Assembly (NCBI GenBank): GCA_013433145.1
Contig: CM024173.1
Location: 496,001 to 560,000 of the forward strand
DNA from: Ascaris suum
Taxonomy: Eukaryota; Nematoda; Chromadorea; Rhabditida; Ascarididae
Length of the DNA stretch: 64,000 bases
Direction of reading: 5' to 3'
Notes under the pieces: generated by a model
What the model was told of the DNA's origin: nothing
Databases searched by the model: none
Seen by the model: the letters and a program-made list of their open reading frames with translations, nothing else
Shown here: positions 52,601 to 64,000 of the stretch, piece by piece
Position numbering within the stretch: position 1 is the first letter of the stretch
How the letters are laid out: the number at the start of each line of letters is the position of its first letter
Program-made: the position numbers and the translations under genes

Positions 52601-55600
52601 TGAGCTGAACGAAAGATTTTCAATTTTCCTTCGAATATGAATGCAACAAATTCTATCTGACTGAGTCTATTTTCTCTAAAATCGTGCAGAATTAGGAGAG
52701 AACCACTAATTTTATTTATGCTAAGACCAGCAACGTCTTAGAGCGATGTTCGTAATTCGTTGTATCAGTTCATTTTTATTTATCATACAAATATAACTCT
52801 GCAAAAGACTTGCAAAGCGCTTCAGGTCCAAGTTATGGACGTTATAGATTTTTGATGTGAAATACTTATGTCACGCTTGAATAAACTAGAAATTAGTGAA
52901 GGCAACTATTTACGCGAGCAGTGTGCTTAGAGTTCGATTAGGGGCATTTCCGTTGCAAGAGTTGCTTTTGAGCGCACCGAGTTGGCTCGGCGCATTATTT
53001 CCCTTCCAGTACTTCAATGACAAAGCCGCACCGCAAAGAAAAAGCGCATAAAACAATCAAACGGCATAGATTTGGTTTTGATGGGTTGATATTTGAATAT
53101 GTAGCTAGTGAACTGTGTTTATTGAATGAATTTGATATGGAAGAAAATAGATATAATATCAATGTGCAAAATGCATAATTAAACGCAATTGAAGAGCGAA
53201 TATTTTTTAGAAGATAATTTCAACAAATGCTTTAAGAGGACAGTGAAAATTTTATCGCCCTTTAGCTGCCTTCATATCTGTATCAGATCACCGCGTTTAA
53301 AAATTTTCCTCATTAGCGAATATTTTTTTAAAGACTTTTTTGTTGAAGAATTGACTTTTTTCTTGCGCTTTGCCGACGGTAGAAAAAAAAATATTTGACA
53401 AAAATATGCGTTTATAAGTCTGATATGAAAATAGCAAGAGCCTCAGAATTGGAGCACCTTAAACTTTTATGCTCATCCTGAAACGCTTATTGAAGAGGTC
53501 TTTTTTTTTTCACAAATTTCGTGAAATGCTTGCAATATGGCTTCCATATTTACATTAAATAGAAATAAAATAAGAATAATGAAGCATCAATGAGTTATTT
53601 AGTCCAAAGAAAAGAAATATCTTGTTGTCTTTGAGTGATAATAGGCATAATTCTTAAACTTTACAAACGTGATTCCTAAACTTTTTTATGCGTTTATATT
53701 TCTGCAACCACTCATTAGTCATTACCTCAAATGTGTATATACGAAAAAATGATGAATTTTTTTTTTAAAGGCAGACAACATACAAGTGAGAAATTCATAT
53801 ATCAGCATTAAAAAAGTTTCTTCAAACAGCATCTGCAACATGGAAGTATAGGTTCGGGAGATGAATTGTTACATGTTGCTAGGAAGTTTGAATTTAAAAA
53901 AACCGCGGTTTCTACTAATGAACGATCGCAATGAATACCTCTAAGTGGCTTTTATTGCATGTCTTGTGTATATTCCCAAGACAACAATTGTTGATGTCGG
54001 GTCATAACAATTGCCTCATTTATGCGCATCGTCTATTAAGGCGAATGATGAATTTATTACTGTGTTCATGAGAAATACTGCTGCTGTCGCTTCATTTAAA
54101 ATCTAATGGGCATCGTTACATAGAGATGTGGTCATTTGAAGTGCTTTTATTTAGGTCGCATCCTCGAATGGCATATCAGGTGTTGCATATCATGTGATGG
54201 CAGTATTAGCCTTCCTGATATATTTTTGTGATCGTCAATCACAAAATACTATACCGCTGTTTCCGTATGTCTCCTATGACAAGCACAGTGCTATTGTGCA
54301 TTCGCTTTTATTATATTGCTCAGAAAAAAAAAAACCGCACATCTCTATTGTAGGGTAATGTAAGATTCGACCAGCCGAATTCATTTAACTGCTTTATTAG
54401 GTCAACTGTGGAAACACCCGGCTGCATGAATTTTTGTTTACTGTGTTCATGAGAAATGAATTTATTACTGTGTTCATGAGAAATACTGCTGCTGTCGCTT
54501 ATGATATACTTAAACGGTTTAGATGAGAAATACTTAATACTGTTCATGAGAAATACTTAAAACGGTTTAGAATTATTTTTTTGTCGGTTGTCGGTTGTTC
54601 GCTTGTTAAGTCTGCACTCAGTCGTTGAGTTAGCAAGAAGGTCGAAAATAGGCGGCTCGAACCGATTTAAATGGTGCAATTTTGCGGAATACCAAATCTT
54701 TATCACTTCTTAATCGTTCGCCCTCTGAATGGTTTCACAGCAATTGTTAAAGTGAACTGTTCACATCTAAACGGTTTAGATTTTTTTTTTTTTTTGGGAA
54801 CGCATCATCGAACATTTTCCACAATTTGCGGCCGATAATCGTAGTCGGAACGCACATGAGCGGGGAGGATTTCTTTTTTTTGCCGATAAGTGCGCATGGA
54901 ACGGTTCATCAATCATTTCGTAGTGGCGATGCCAGTTCCGTTCGTCCATAACTTCTGTTAAAGCGGTATTCCTTCTTTTGAACATAAGTCTTCACAACTA
55001 CTTTAATAATTTTCGCATTATTCCATCGAATTTTGACCTCTTGCTATTGCCGGTTTCTTTCACAATTCTTTATGTTCTCTAACAGCATTTGTAGAGTCAA
55101 TGTACAGGCATAAAAGGATGTTTAGAAAATCGGAGCAAAGTTTTTGCTGAAAACGCAATTTACAGCGTTTTGCCAAGCTCATTGCTGTCACTATTTATCT
55201 TGTTTCCACGGAAAACTGTCACACCTACATTTATATTATGGTAATCTTTGCAAATGCAACATTTCAATGAAAAACTTAATTGAACTTTATCGGTTTTATT
55301 AGTCATTGGAATAGAGAAATTTGCGAGAAATGCGTACTATGACATTGTAGCAACTGATAGAGTTCTATTGATTCTGTTTTTTTAAAAGTTTATCTTGATT
55401 TTCATCACAATCTCTTTCGAATAAATAACACGGGATAAAATAAAACTTATTCAACATTTCAAATGTTTTCTTTCAATTCTGCATCCCTTCATAAGAATGA
55501 TATGCGTATGAAGCCAACGCGTTTTAAAGGGAATGAGTTGGAAAATCCTTTTTAATGGGTCGGCAATTAGGAGCATTATTTTTTAGCATAGCCACGAAAG

Positions 55601-58600
55601 ATGTCCGCTCGTTTATTTTTCAAGTACGCTTCGTCTAAGGCAATGAAGGAGCCGTTGAAAGCAGTGAAGCTATTGACGGTCTAATTTGATCGCTTCTTTG
55701 AACGAACAAAATCACAAACATTAAGGGCAACTATTGTGTCGGAGAGTTTAGGTGAGCGAAATGAGTGCAGTGGTGAGTTTTGAACACTCATTTCGCTATT
55801 GTTCGCTGAAAAACAAATAACAGACAAGCGTTAAGAAATGGCAATTTTATTGAATAAACATTTCCACCAGAGCTTCCTTAACTATGATCTGTATCGTCCT
55901 TCCTCGATATTTTAATCCAGATGTTTCTTGGAATGTTCGCTTTAGCAAATTCATTAATTTTAAGGCGTTTCTATGCTTGTTCATATTGGGCAATTTCACA
56001 ATTTTATGCCATTCCAGCGAGCAATTTGTACTGACATGTTTTCAATATTTTACTTGCGTCGTATAATCAAACAAGCAAACTATTAAAAATACGCAGATGC
56101 CGTATGAAGTTTTTTCACGTTTCTGGGAAACGTGATGCGGGTCCTATTCAATTCAGGTGTGCTTCGATAAACGCGTTATGTTCGTTAGCAAGTCGTCGTG
56201 CGGTTGAGAGTCTAGAATTAATATGGAGAAATTCGCTCATCAATACAACCTATTCGCTAGACTGTGACGAGTCCGGCTGGGTTCGTCACATGCTTGCTGG
56301 ATTATTGATGCTTGAAATTCGTATACCTTCTAGGGAGCTATCACAACAAGAAAATATTACTGTATTCGTACAATGCCTCGCATATCATAGTAAAAAGTCT
56401 GTTGAGAAAATTAGTGCAGATTCCACGTCTTTGAGGATTATTTTTTTAAACTGGCTAGTACAAAATCAGAGAAAAAAGAACGCGAAGATATCAGCATAAT
56501 GAAAAAGTCCAGCCTTCTATCAGCAAAACGCGAAAATTATGTTGGAAATTGAATGTTTTCCATAAATGCTGCATCCATCAAGTATATTCATCTATTTCGT
56601 CCAATTTGCTGTGTTTTTTGTATGATAACAGTTCGCTATTATATTTGCTCAGTTCGCTTTCACTTATTATTCTGTATTTCGGCACTTCGCCACTATGAAA
56701 GTTGATGACCGATCGCGTTACATGCAATTCGTTAATCATTCTAGTGGGCTAAAGATGGTTGAATAAATCTCGAGATTAACGTCTTCTTAAAGGAAGCTAT
56801 AGAAATCAGTCGGGTGGTATTACTGATTCAGTCAATGTACAATATGCATGATTAGTTTTTACTGGGTTGGTCATCTAATGCAGCTTTATATTAAAATATT
56901 GCTTATTGCAGCATTCATGCTCGCATGCTAGCATACCTTAGTGCGTATATCTGCGCTACTTGTGATTTCCGAATGCGATGTTTTCATAAATAGCCTTCAC
57001 CTGTATACTTTATGGTTCTAGCGTATTTGTGGGCAAAAATATCGAAAAGAAACAAGGCAGTTGGTAAATCATCAAATAGCCCAAGGTTCACCAAAAATCA
57101 AACGCCTTTTTTAAAGTTCTGCATTTTCATGTATGCCTTTTGAGCCTGCTATGAGTACACATTACGCACTGATAACCTCGTTTCTTTTTATTTAGATTTA
57201 TGGTTCCTTTCTGAGAAACAGATTACTTATACCTTCTTTGTTGCAATGATTGGTTGCTTTCAGCATTCTCTGGAAAATTTTATGTGTGAAGAATTTGAAT
57301 GATACTATGTATTTTAACATAACAACAAATGTGTGCATGTGTCATCCAACCTCTACGAGCATACGCGGTAGAGAATTTCATATTCGAATACAAGTAAGCA
57401 AGTAAACAAAAGTCGTCGACAAATCAAGCACATTCGATGTTTATGTAAGGTTTAAGGTTCATTAACTTTACAATTTAAAGTTGAAATATGTAACAAAGTT
57501 AACAAGCACTCGTTTCGACTATTACTATCGGTAGGTGAGATGCGTGAAGTGATCTTTGCCTATTCCATGAAATAAGCTCTCTTCACAGTCAAGAAGAGTC
57601 CATCGTCGCTTGGCTCTGATGCATTATATTGCTAAAATCGAAGAATTTCGCAGATTAAGGAGACAATGATCCAGATTCTGTTTCTTAGAATCTTTACGAG
57701 ATTATCGTTCCATCTTCCATGTCCTGGCACCGCTGACATCCCCGCCAAAAATGTGGCTCTCGAACACACAACTTCTTATCATCGTTAAAATTCGAAAATT
57801 TGATAGTCACCAGTGCATACTTTGATTATTTTCATTGTTCACTCAAATGTTCTAACCATTCGCTTCTGTTTCTAATTTTTTTGTTCGTCACTCATATTTA
57901 CAGTTTATAAAGAGTCGAATGACCAAGATCTTGCATACTTTGCCTGAGTAGACCAGATATTTGTTTTTTCTGTAGATAAAGGAATGCGCATATTTTCTGC
58001 CCTTTTCGTTAACAATTCCAAAAATTTTAATGCGCTTGTTTTTCCACTTACACATAGAAGAGTTAGCTTCCATCTCTTATCACGCACTAATGATTTCGAT
58101 AGAACGCCATCGCCTTGAAAACTCCATGCTTTTTGTTACTGTGGAAGGAAGAGTGGAGGAGGGGGAAGGGCGCTACAATTTATCGTACCGTTTGTCGATT
58201 CCCCGTTCCAGCGATGTTAAATTCTCTTACATGGTCTTAGCCAAAACGGATATATGAGCATGAAACAAGACTCCAACATCCGAAATTCAAGATTGAAAAC
58301 TAAGTAATGTACGGTGCTTACGCTGTCCGCCGCCTTCACGTCATTGGAAATGTTTCGTAGGAAGCATGTCGCTGACGGACATCATTGCATCAACGTCAAA
58401 AAATTGCATTCTCTGATGTGCTCCTGAATACGTCCGGAAATATGGTTCAGCTTGAATGGCGAATATGAACTGCAGCCGGACTAGGTTATCATTTCGAGCA
58501 GCCTTCACATGAGCGTTGAAATCTCCTAAAGATTTGTATGCGAATATTTTCCCACTTTTGTGTTTTGCATAACTTACAGAACTTCCGAAACCGTGAAAGG

Positions 58601-61600
58601 CAATGAGCATTTTCTTAACCGTTTGCATATTTGTGAAGGTATAACCGGTATCATGTGCGCACTAAATTGACAAATACAAAAAGCGTTGGAAGCATATGAA
58701 ATTTCTTAATTTGAGCTTTATGAGAAGTATAGGAAACTAGGATATCCGGAGAAGCCACAAATAGGCCAGATGCAAAAAAATTTCGCTCGGAAATAAAAAC
58801 TCGATTATTCAGATAGGTGGTTCCGTTAATGCGATGGACGAATGCAAAAAGCTGTCGAACATCAAAATCGAGTCTTTATTGAATGAAGCGTTTCTGCTTG
58901 CAGGAACAGGAGGCGATTTGAGGGGAAAATTATGTGAACTCTTGTCTGCAGATGAGGGGGAAGGATGAACTGAGTTGAGAGAAAGTATGCTCAATAGAAG
59001 GCTATTTTAGGGATTTATCACGCTTTGGTGAACTACCTCATTATAGATGCGCATTGGGCATGATTGAGTTGAATCTAAGTATCCGACAAATGGAAACGAT
59101 ACGTATTTTGATGTCGCATGTGCTGTCCAGCCAAAAGAGCTTTCATGAAGCTGCAGTTAACGCAGTAGGATGAAGGCGTGAGTGCTAACCAAATGTCGCA
59201 CACAAAGGACCCGTGACCGAGGGCAATTTGCATAAGTTTGTGCGCAGATTCTCCGAGCGCCACCATACAAAATCATCTTTTGGTGTTTAGCAAAACGCCT
59301 AATTAATTGCTCGTCTGTGTTTACGCGAATATAGGAGCACGGATTTAACACAGTCTATCTTTGAAATCTGCTTCATTTGTAAAAAAAAAGGCAAGCCACG
59401 AGAAACACTGAAGTTGTTTTGAATGCTTAGCGAACGCATTTTTTTTTAGTGATTTCAGATAATTTGAAAAACCCATTGTAACAAGGAATGGTCTTACGAT
59501 TTGATTCAGACGCATGACCCAAGAGCGCAAAAACTAAGGAATTTGGGGAACATAGTCGTTTAGCATACCCGTATTCCGATATTGTAAGTTTTGATTACTT
59601 GAATTTCCTGCATTTTACACAAATAATATCTAAAGCGTTCATAACCTGACTTATAAAAGAGAGCTCTTCATTTGCAAAGACCTTCACTCAGCAAGACACA
59701 CTAATGTGTGTCTTGCTGAGTCATGGATTTCTTTATTTATTAAATAAAAAGTGCCATGTTTATGCAAAATTTTGCTCACTAGTCTTAATGGTAAGAGTAA
59801 GTGAGTTGCTATTGAAAGCATAAAACCTTCACTTGGAAGGAAACATAGGAATGCAAACCTTCTCGCGAAATTTCGATGGCATGAGTCGACTGTAAGTTTA
59901 CCCTGCAAAAGCAAGCTATGGATTGCAAGCCGCGACAAGGAGAGACACTCATGTGCTAAATAATGCATAAAGCATCCACATCGTGCTTGCTTTCGTTTGC
60001 GTTATAATTGCACGTAAGCACAACATACGACAGGAACACAATGTAATTAGGCTCTCATTCATTTCGCAAATTATTGCGGATCTATTGACTATTTTTCAGT
60101 GATGTTAGCTGTTAGCTAACATCACGCATAGAAATTTATTCTTTCACACATTAAAAAACTATCACAATAGGGCCTGTTCATCAACTCTCTCTCGTTGAAA
60201 ATGTCATCGCAAATGGAATAAAACTAGCATCCAACTAAAGAAAAGGAAAATCAAAGAAATCACTAAAAGAAATCAGATAATTACCGCTTAAAATGTGGTA
60301 AAATATCGCGCACTATGGTTGTAGATAAAGTAAAAGTTACTCTCATAAATCATTATTATCAGCAGCAGGCATTCGGCACACCGTAAAGGACACAACAGAT
60401 CAGAGAACACATGAAATGGCATCTCCATGTGGCAATATGCATTCGCTGCAGGTGCATATAAAAAAATAAAGTTGCAGTTTTCTAGAATAATTCTCACAGC
60501 TATTAGTTCTCTTTTACATGCACGTCTATGTTTTGCGCCTAGGCTGAACCTCTTGGGATGGCAGGCTTTTACCCACCTGGAACGGCAGCGGGAGTTCATC
60601 CAGGTCGCAATTTTTTAGCCATCCTGCTGCATATGTGTTACCATGTTTTGATGTATAGATAGATTCATTGCTTACAGGATACCTGCGTTTCGACTATAGC
60701 TCTGAAAAAATGAACACATTAACACGTACTACGATTGGCAATTAAGAGAACGACATGCAATAAATCGGACTGTTTACTGATAGAGATATATGAATTCATA
60801 GGCAGATAGTTCTTTAAATATTAGGCAGATAACATTAGTGATAGCAGAATCTTTTCAAATTTCAATTACATTCGTCGTGGAAGCGCTTCTAAATGCGAAC
60901 AAAGCGTTTACCTATGATATTCCCTTATTAAAAGCACAGATAGGTATGTTGAATCAGTAACAGTTGTTCGAGGTACATTTATCAGTTTTTAAATATTTCC
61001 GCAATTATGATCTTCTATCGTTGATTTCAGTATATGTTTTCATTAGTAAACACTTTCCCAAAATCTAATGTGAAAATTGCAAGTGCACGTTTCATAGTAG
61101 ATTTACTAGAGAATATATGAAATTCTTTTTTTGTAAAATTTACGCTCCATCTTTGCAATAGGTTTATAAATTTGTCGAAATTGCTCGATGAAATATTGTT
61201 TTTCACTTCTACGCTTTCATTGAATGATGGATGTAGTCATGAGGATGAATAGCTGTCAACATGCAGCTAATACTAATTGGCGGACATTACAGATGCTAAA
61301 TGCGAAATTATTGGTAAACTTTCTATAATGAACAGTATTTATTTATCTACATAGCCACAATTATCACTATATAAGCATCTTGCCAGCGGAGTTTTCGAGG
61401 ATGTTGACCCGAAGATGTTCTAAAGCGGTTTCTGGCAATTTGCAGCATTCAATTTTCCTCACTTTCAGACCACTTTCAAACCAATGTTCCCATTCCCTCA
61501 TCTTCTGCATCTCGTCGGCGTTTACTAGTAATGCAATTGTGGCGATCAATACAACCCTCCTTCCCTACTCTTCCCACCTTATCCCCACACCTCTTCCATG

Positions 61601-61885
61601 CAATCAGCAACAGAATCTTAGAACATTCATTTGAACGTTTACACCTCGCTACGCAATCTCCAACAAGAGTTCTCGTGCAGCAATGTCAGCAGTTCTTTGC
61701 AGGATGTGCTGAGGGACTCCTCGCGACAGTGGTGGGTCTCAAATCGGAGAATTCAGTTACTTCGTCCATTTTATTCGTTGCACTTCATTTCTCTGTTGCC
61801 ATACGACTCTGGTGTGTACTACTGTCGCCTCGAAACGGATCCTCTTTTCGCACTTACTTTGTCGACCGGCTCAGTGACCCTCATC
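49622..61885 (+). CDS. Immunoglobulin V-type domain protein, partial (two exons, 11.9-kb intron)
   Basis: Exon 49622-49791 encodes the front of an Ig domain: VNGSSVTMKCEP has the B-strand cysteine and KLDWFHEDALIASYQQ has the C-strand tryptophan. It ends with a strong CAG/GTGAGA donor in phase 0. Exon 61703-61885 follows a TTCTTTGCAG acceptor, is also phase 0, and completes the fold: SNRRIQLLRPFYSLHF (D/E strands), then LLPYDSGVYYC, the tyrosine corner and F-strand cysteine, then GSVTLI (G strand). Cys, Trp, DSGxYxC and Cys all fall in the expected order. The protein is probably secreted or on the cell surface. The N-terminal signal exon and the 3' remainder are not secure; a candidate 5' exon is listed separately. 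The next exons may lie beyond the window. I do not recognise the specific family. An alternative start is the open frame leading into exon 1 from about 49480. Confidence 0.68.
52972..52993. repeat. Small GC-rich hairpin
   Basis: GCGC-A-CCGAG pairs with CTCGG-CGC around TTGG, with one bulged A, inside the AT-rich Ig intron. Confidence 0.7.
54048..54092. repeat. 45-bp direct repeat, copy 1
   Basis: It begins ATGAATTTATTACTGTGTTC and is identical over 45 bp to 54456-54500. Confidence 0.95.
54424..54570. repeat. Direct-repeat cluster: 45-bp copy 2 plus partial copies
   Basis: 54456-54500 repeats copy 1 exactly. A partial copy (CTGTGTTCATGAGAAATGAA) lies just before it at 54441, and further fragments (TGTTCATGAGAAATACTTAA; AAACGGTTTAGA) lie just after. 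The AAACGGTTTAGA fragment also recurs near 54770. Confidence 0.9.
55755..55797. repeat. Perfect inverted repeat: 13-bp arms, 17-nt spacer
   Basis: AGCGAAATGAGTG (55755-55767) and its exact complement at 55785-55797. Confidence 0.9.
59686..59721. repeat. Perfect inverted repeat: 16-bp arms, 4-nt loop
   Basis: Left arm ACTCAGCAAGACACAC (59686-59701), loop TAAT, right arm is the exact reverse complement (59706-59721). It can form a stable hairpin or cruciform. Confidence 0.95.
60099..60125. repeat. Perfect inverted repeat: 12-bp arms, 3-nt loop
   Basis: GTGATGTTAGCT (60099-60110), loop GTT, AGCTAACATCAC (60114-60125). It lies 378 bp after the previous hairpin. Confidence 0.92.
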
Positions 61886-64000
61886 GTAATGGGTTTGTTT
61901 ATATCGCTCTTTCATCTATCATTTTCTAAAGTACCCGATTTACCCGATTTGCCAAATAAAAATCGAGTTAATTACCCATTTTTTTTAAAGAGACAGCTAA
62001 TAGTCATGCAAGAAGCGTTCGCCTCCCTCTGCACATTCGAGTCAAACCGTACTAATTATGTTATCGATGCTATTATTAATGTTGTTGTTGAAAATGTGAG
62101 TGAGTGTAAACGCTGTAAACGTTTGTGCAAAAATTAAACGTTGGTTTCTTCAAAAATTGTAAACGTCATGCTAATCTAGCTTATGACGAATTCTTTGACA
62201 ATAGTATATGTCGATTTTTCTTCGCAGCAAGTCTGCTATTGTTAAGCAAAAGAGCCATATAATTGCATAAGTAGACCGCCGAACCAGCTGTCTAAAAGAT
62301 ATTGTGGCCGAAGTCCATCTGTCGTTGCTCATAAAGAATGATTTTCTCGATAGGCAGCCTAGAATCTGCCCCATAAATGGAACATTATCCACAAGCATCC
62401 TGATGCATTTACATATCGCATCCGGGAAGTGCTATTCAGTGCATCACCGCAATTTGAGGGCCTGGACTTAAGCCAAATAGTTTAGCTTACTCGATTTTGT
62501 GAGCACCAAAATTTTCTATAAATATATGTGGTAAATCTTGAGTATTGTTCAAAGAATCCTTAAAAAGTTGCCGCCCACCCGGCAACAACCGATACCTGAG
62601 CCATTCGAACATCAGCTTGCATAACCTGAAGTTAATCGTTTTAATTAAAAGATGCAAGCGTTGCGGCATTTCGCAAAGTCATAAACACCAATTATTCTTT
62701 AGGGTAGACGAAATGTTTACTCCATTTACTTCAGATCGTTGTCGAAATCAAAAAGCTTTGACACATTCTGCACCATTCAGCAAATTGCATTCAATAGAAG
62801 AACTCAAGAAATTTTTTTTATTGTCACGAAAATTGAAATATTTGCCTCAATATTATGATAGCTTGTATAAGAAAGATTTCCAAAACGTGATCATTCGCAC
62901 TTGTCCACGGAAGGAAACACTGCTGAAAAAAAAATCTGCCAAAAGTTTGCCCTGTAGATAAGAAATAATTTTCTCTTTCGACTGCGATAAGTTCATTTCA
63001 TTCGGTTTTTAACAGCTAAGAAACAAAAAATTTCACCTGAAGGGCGAACTTTTTCAGATATATTCTTGAATGCTTGAAATAATATAATAGGTTATTTACC
63101 GTTCCTAACAGTCTCTAGTCCATATTGTGGTTATGCACATAGATAGGCATTAGATGTTATTGTCAAGTAGTCACTTGTGAGAGGTAGAGATAGGACAGCA
63201 AGGTGGCATTTCTTCTTTGTTGGAGGTAATAGTGTAGAACGTTAATGCAATTATATTGGTGACAATCTCAGGATGATATATCCTCGAGTGAATTTAGCTC
63301 ACAGGCCTTTACCTAAACGCAATGGGCTGTTTAAGAGGAATGGAAGTCAAACGTTACGGGATCTGCATCAGTAATTTTTTTCTCATTTCACTTCGGAGAA
63401 GTGAACAACACATCTAAGTTAAGAGATAATACGTTTGTTACTAAGCGGTAATGTTAGGTGGCATTCAAAAACATTTTATAAACGGCTACATCAAAAAGAG
63501 GTTTTGTTGGTAGCATCGGGAAATCCGCGAATAAAGAAACAAGCTGAAAACGTGACCCAAGCTCTTCGGTGCCAGCTGTCTGAAAGATCTCCCAGTTACT
63601 ATTTAGCAAGGAAAAAAAATCAAAAAGCGCTTTTTAGCTTATTCCCAAAAATTTCCTTTCTAAGCACGAGACCATTTTTCATTTGTTATAAATCACACAA
63701 TTCCAGTTCAGACCAAATAGTTCATAACAGCATTGAACACCTTCTGAAAACTGCTACGGAGCAATTTTCGCAAGCATTTTTTTTCTTGTGGCCCACTATA
63801 CTATGCCAACATTCGTCAGACTCGCTTGCTGATTTCTGTACTACCATGGCCGACTTCCCACAGTCACTTTAGCAAATTTCTTGAGTTTGTCCAATTTTCT
63901 CCCCATTGTAAATTTTATGGCATTATCAGCTTGTACGATGTTTCTGATAATCTTTTATTAAGCTGAAAAATGAGAGAAGCTCAATTATGCATTAATGCGC
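61886..64000. other. Unassigned region after the last Ig exon
   Basis: It contains two fairly long plus-strand ORFs (62545-62961 and 63435-63872) with no recognisable domain. Neither joins the Ig exon in frame at an obvious acceptor: the TTCTTTAG acceptor at 62702 would need a phase-2 donor, and the Ig exon ends in phase 0. It may be the next intron of the Ig gene. Confidence 0.4.

Larger units (their letters stand above)
49792..61702 (+). other. 11.9-kb intron of the Ig-domain gene
   Basis: This gap lies between the two halves of one Ig domain. Most of it is AT-rich and featureless. It contains the duplicated 45-mer cluster near 54-54.6 kb, inverted repeats at 52972, 55755, 59686 and 60099, and a 131-codon plus-strand ORF at 56104. 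I see no recognised nested gene. Confidence 0.55.

Noticed and set aside
58341..58628. 95-codon minus-strand ORF in the Ig intron
   Set aside because: Reads smoothly but shows no known motif and no supporting neighbours.

Overview
This is eukaryotic, animal-type DNA. It is AT-rich with long AT-rich non-coding stretches, GT-AG introns of about 0.15-1.7 kb, acceptors with short pyrimidine tracts, and several very long (TA)n microsatellites. It is most likely from a nematode. That inference rests on the gene content (a complete CCAR-family gene, called ccar-1/lst-3 in Caenorhabditis, and a BEL/Pao-type Gag relic), on a candidate spliced-leader acceptor just before the ccar start codon, and on intron style. 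The species cannot be named from this window.

Layout. Bases 1-16000: no gene I can support; AT-rich DNA with poly-C and GA tracts, a G-quadruplex-like run, a compact GC-rich hairpin and two (TA)n arrays. About 16.9-17.6 kb, minus strand: a decayed BEL/Pao retrotransposon Gag fragment, broken by frameshifts. 18.6-27.7 kb: no recognised gene, but two small tandem repeats, two (TA)n arrays and a GC-richer patch (25.3-27.3 kb) with open minus-strand segments next to possible splice sites, which I cannot identify. 27733-45076, plus strand: a complete 21-exon ccar-1 (CCAR1/CCAR2 family) gene. Every splice junction keeps phase, and the coding total is exactly 3600 nt (1199 codons plus stop). 45.1-48.1 kb: 3' flank and non-coding. 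49622-61885, plus strand: two exons that together encode one V-type immunoglobulin domain, separated by an 11.9-kb intron; the gene is incomplete at both ends as I can read it. That intron holds a 45-bp direct repeat pair and perfect inverted repeats. 61.9-64 kb: unassigned, with two fairly long ORFs.

The ccar-1 product should be a nuclear RNA-processing/transcription co-regulator: an S1-like fold, an Arg/Ser/Pro region, a catalytically dead Nudix-like (DBC1) domain, a SAP DNA/RNA-binding motif, a degenerate EF-hand and a C-terminal coiled coil. The Ig gene is probably a cell-surface or secreted recognition protein and has no evident functional link to ccar-1.

I did not find a clearly new biological system. 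The best leads are the exon-by-exon ccar-1 model with its missing Nudix catalytic glutamates, the Ig domain split by a very large intron, the Pao relic, and several perfect hairpins or duplications in non-coding DNA.
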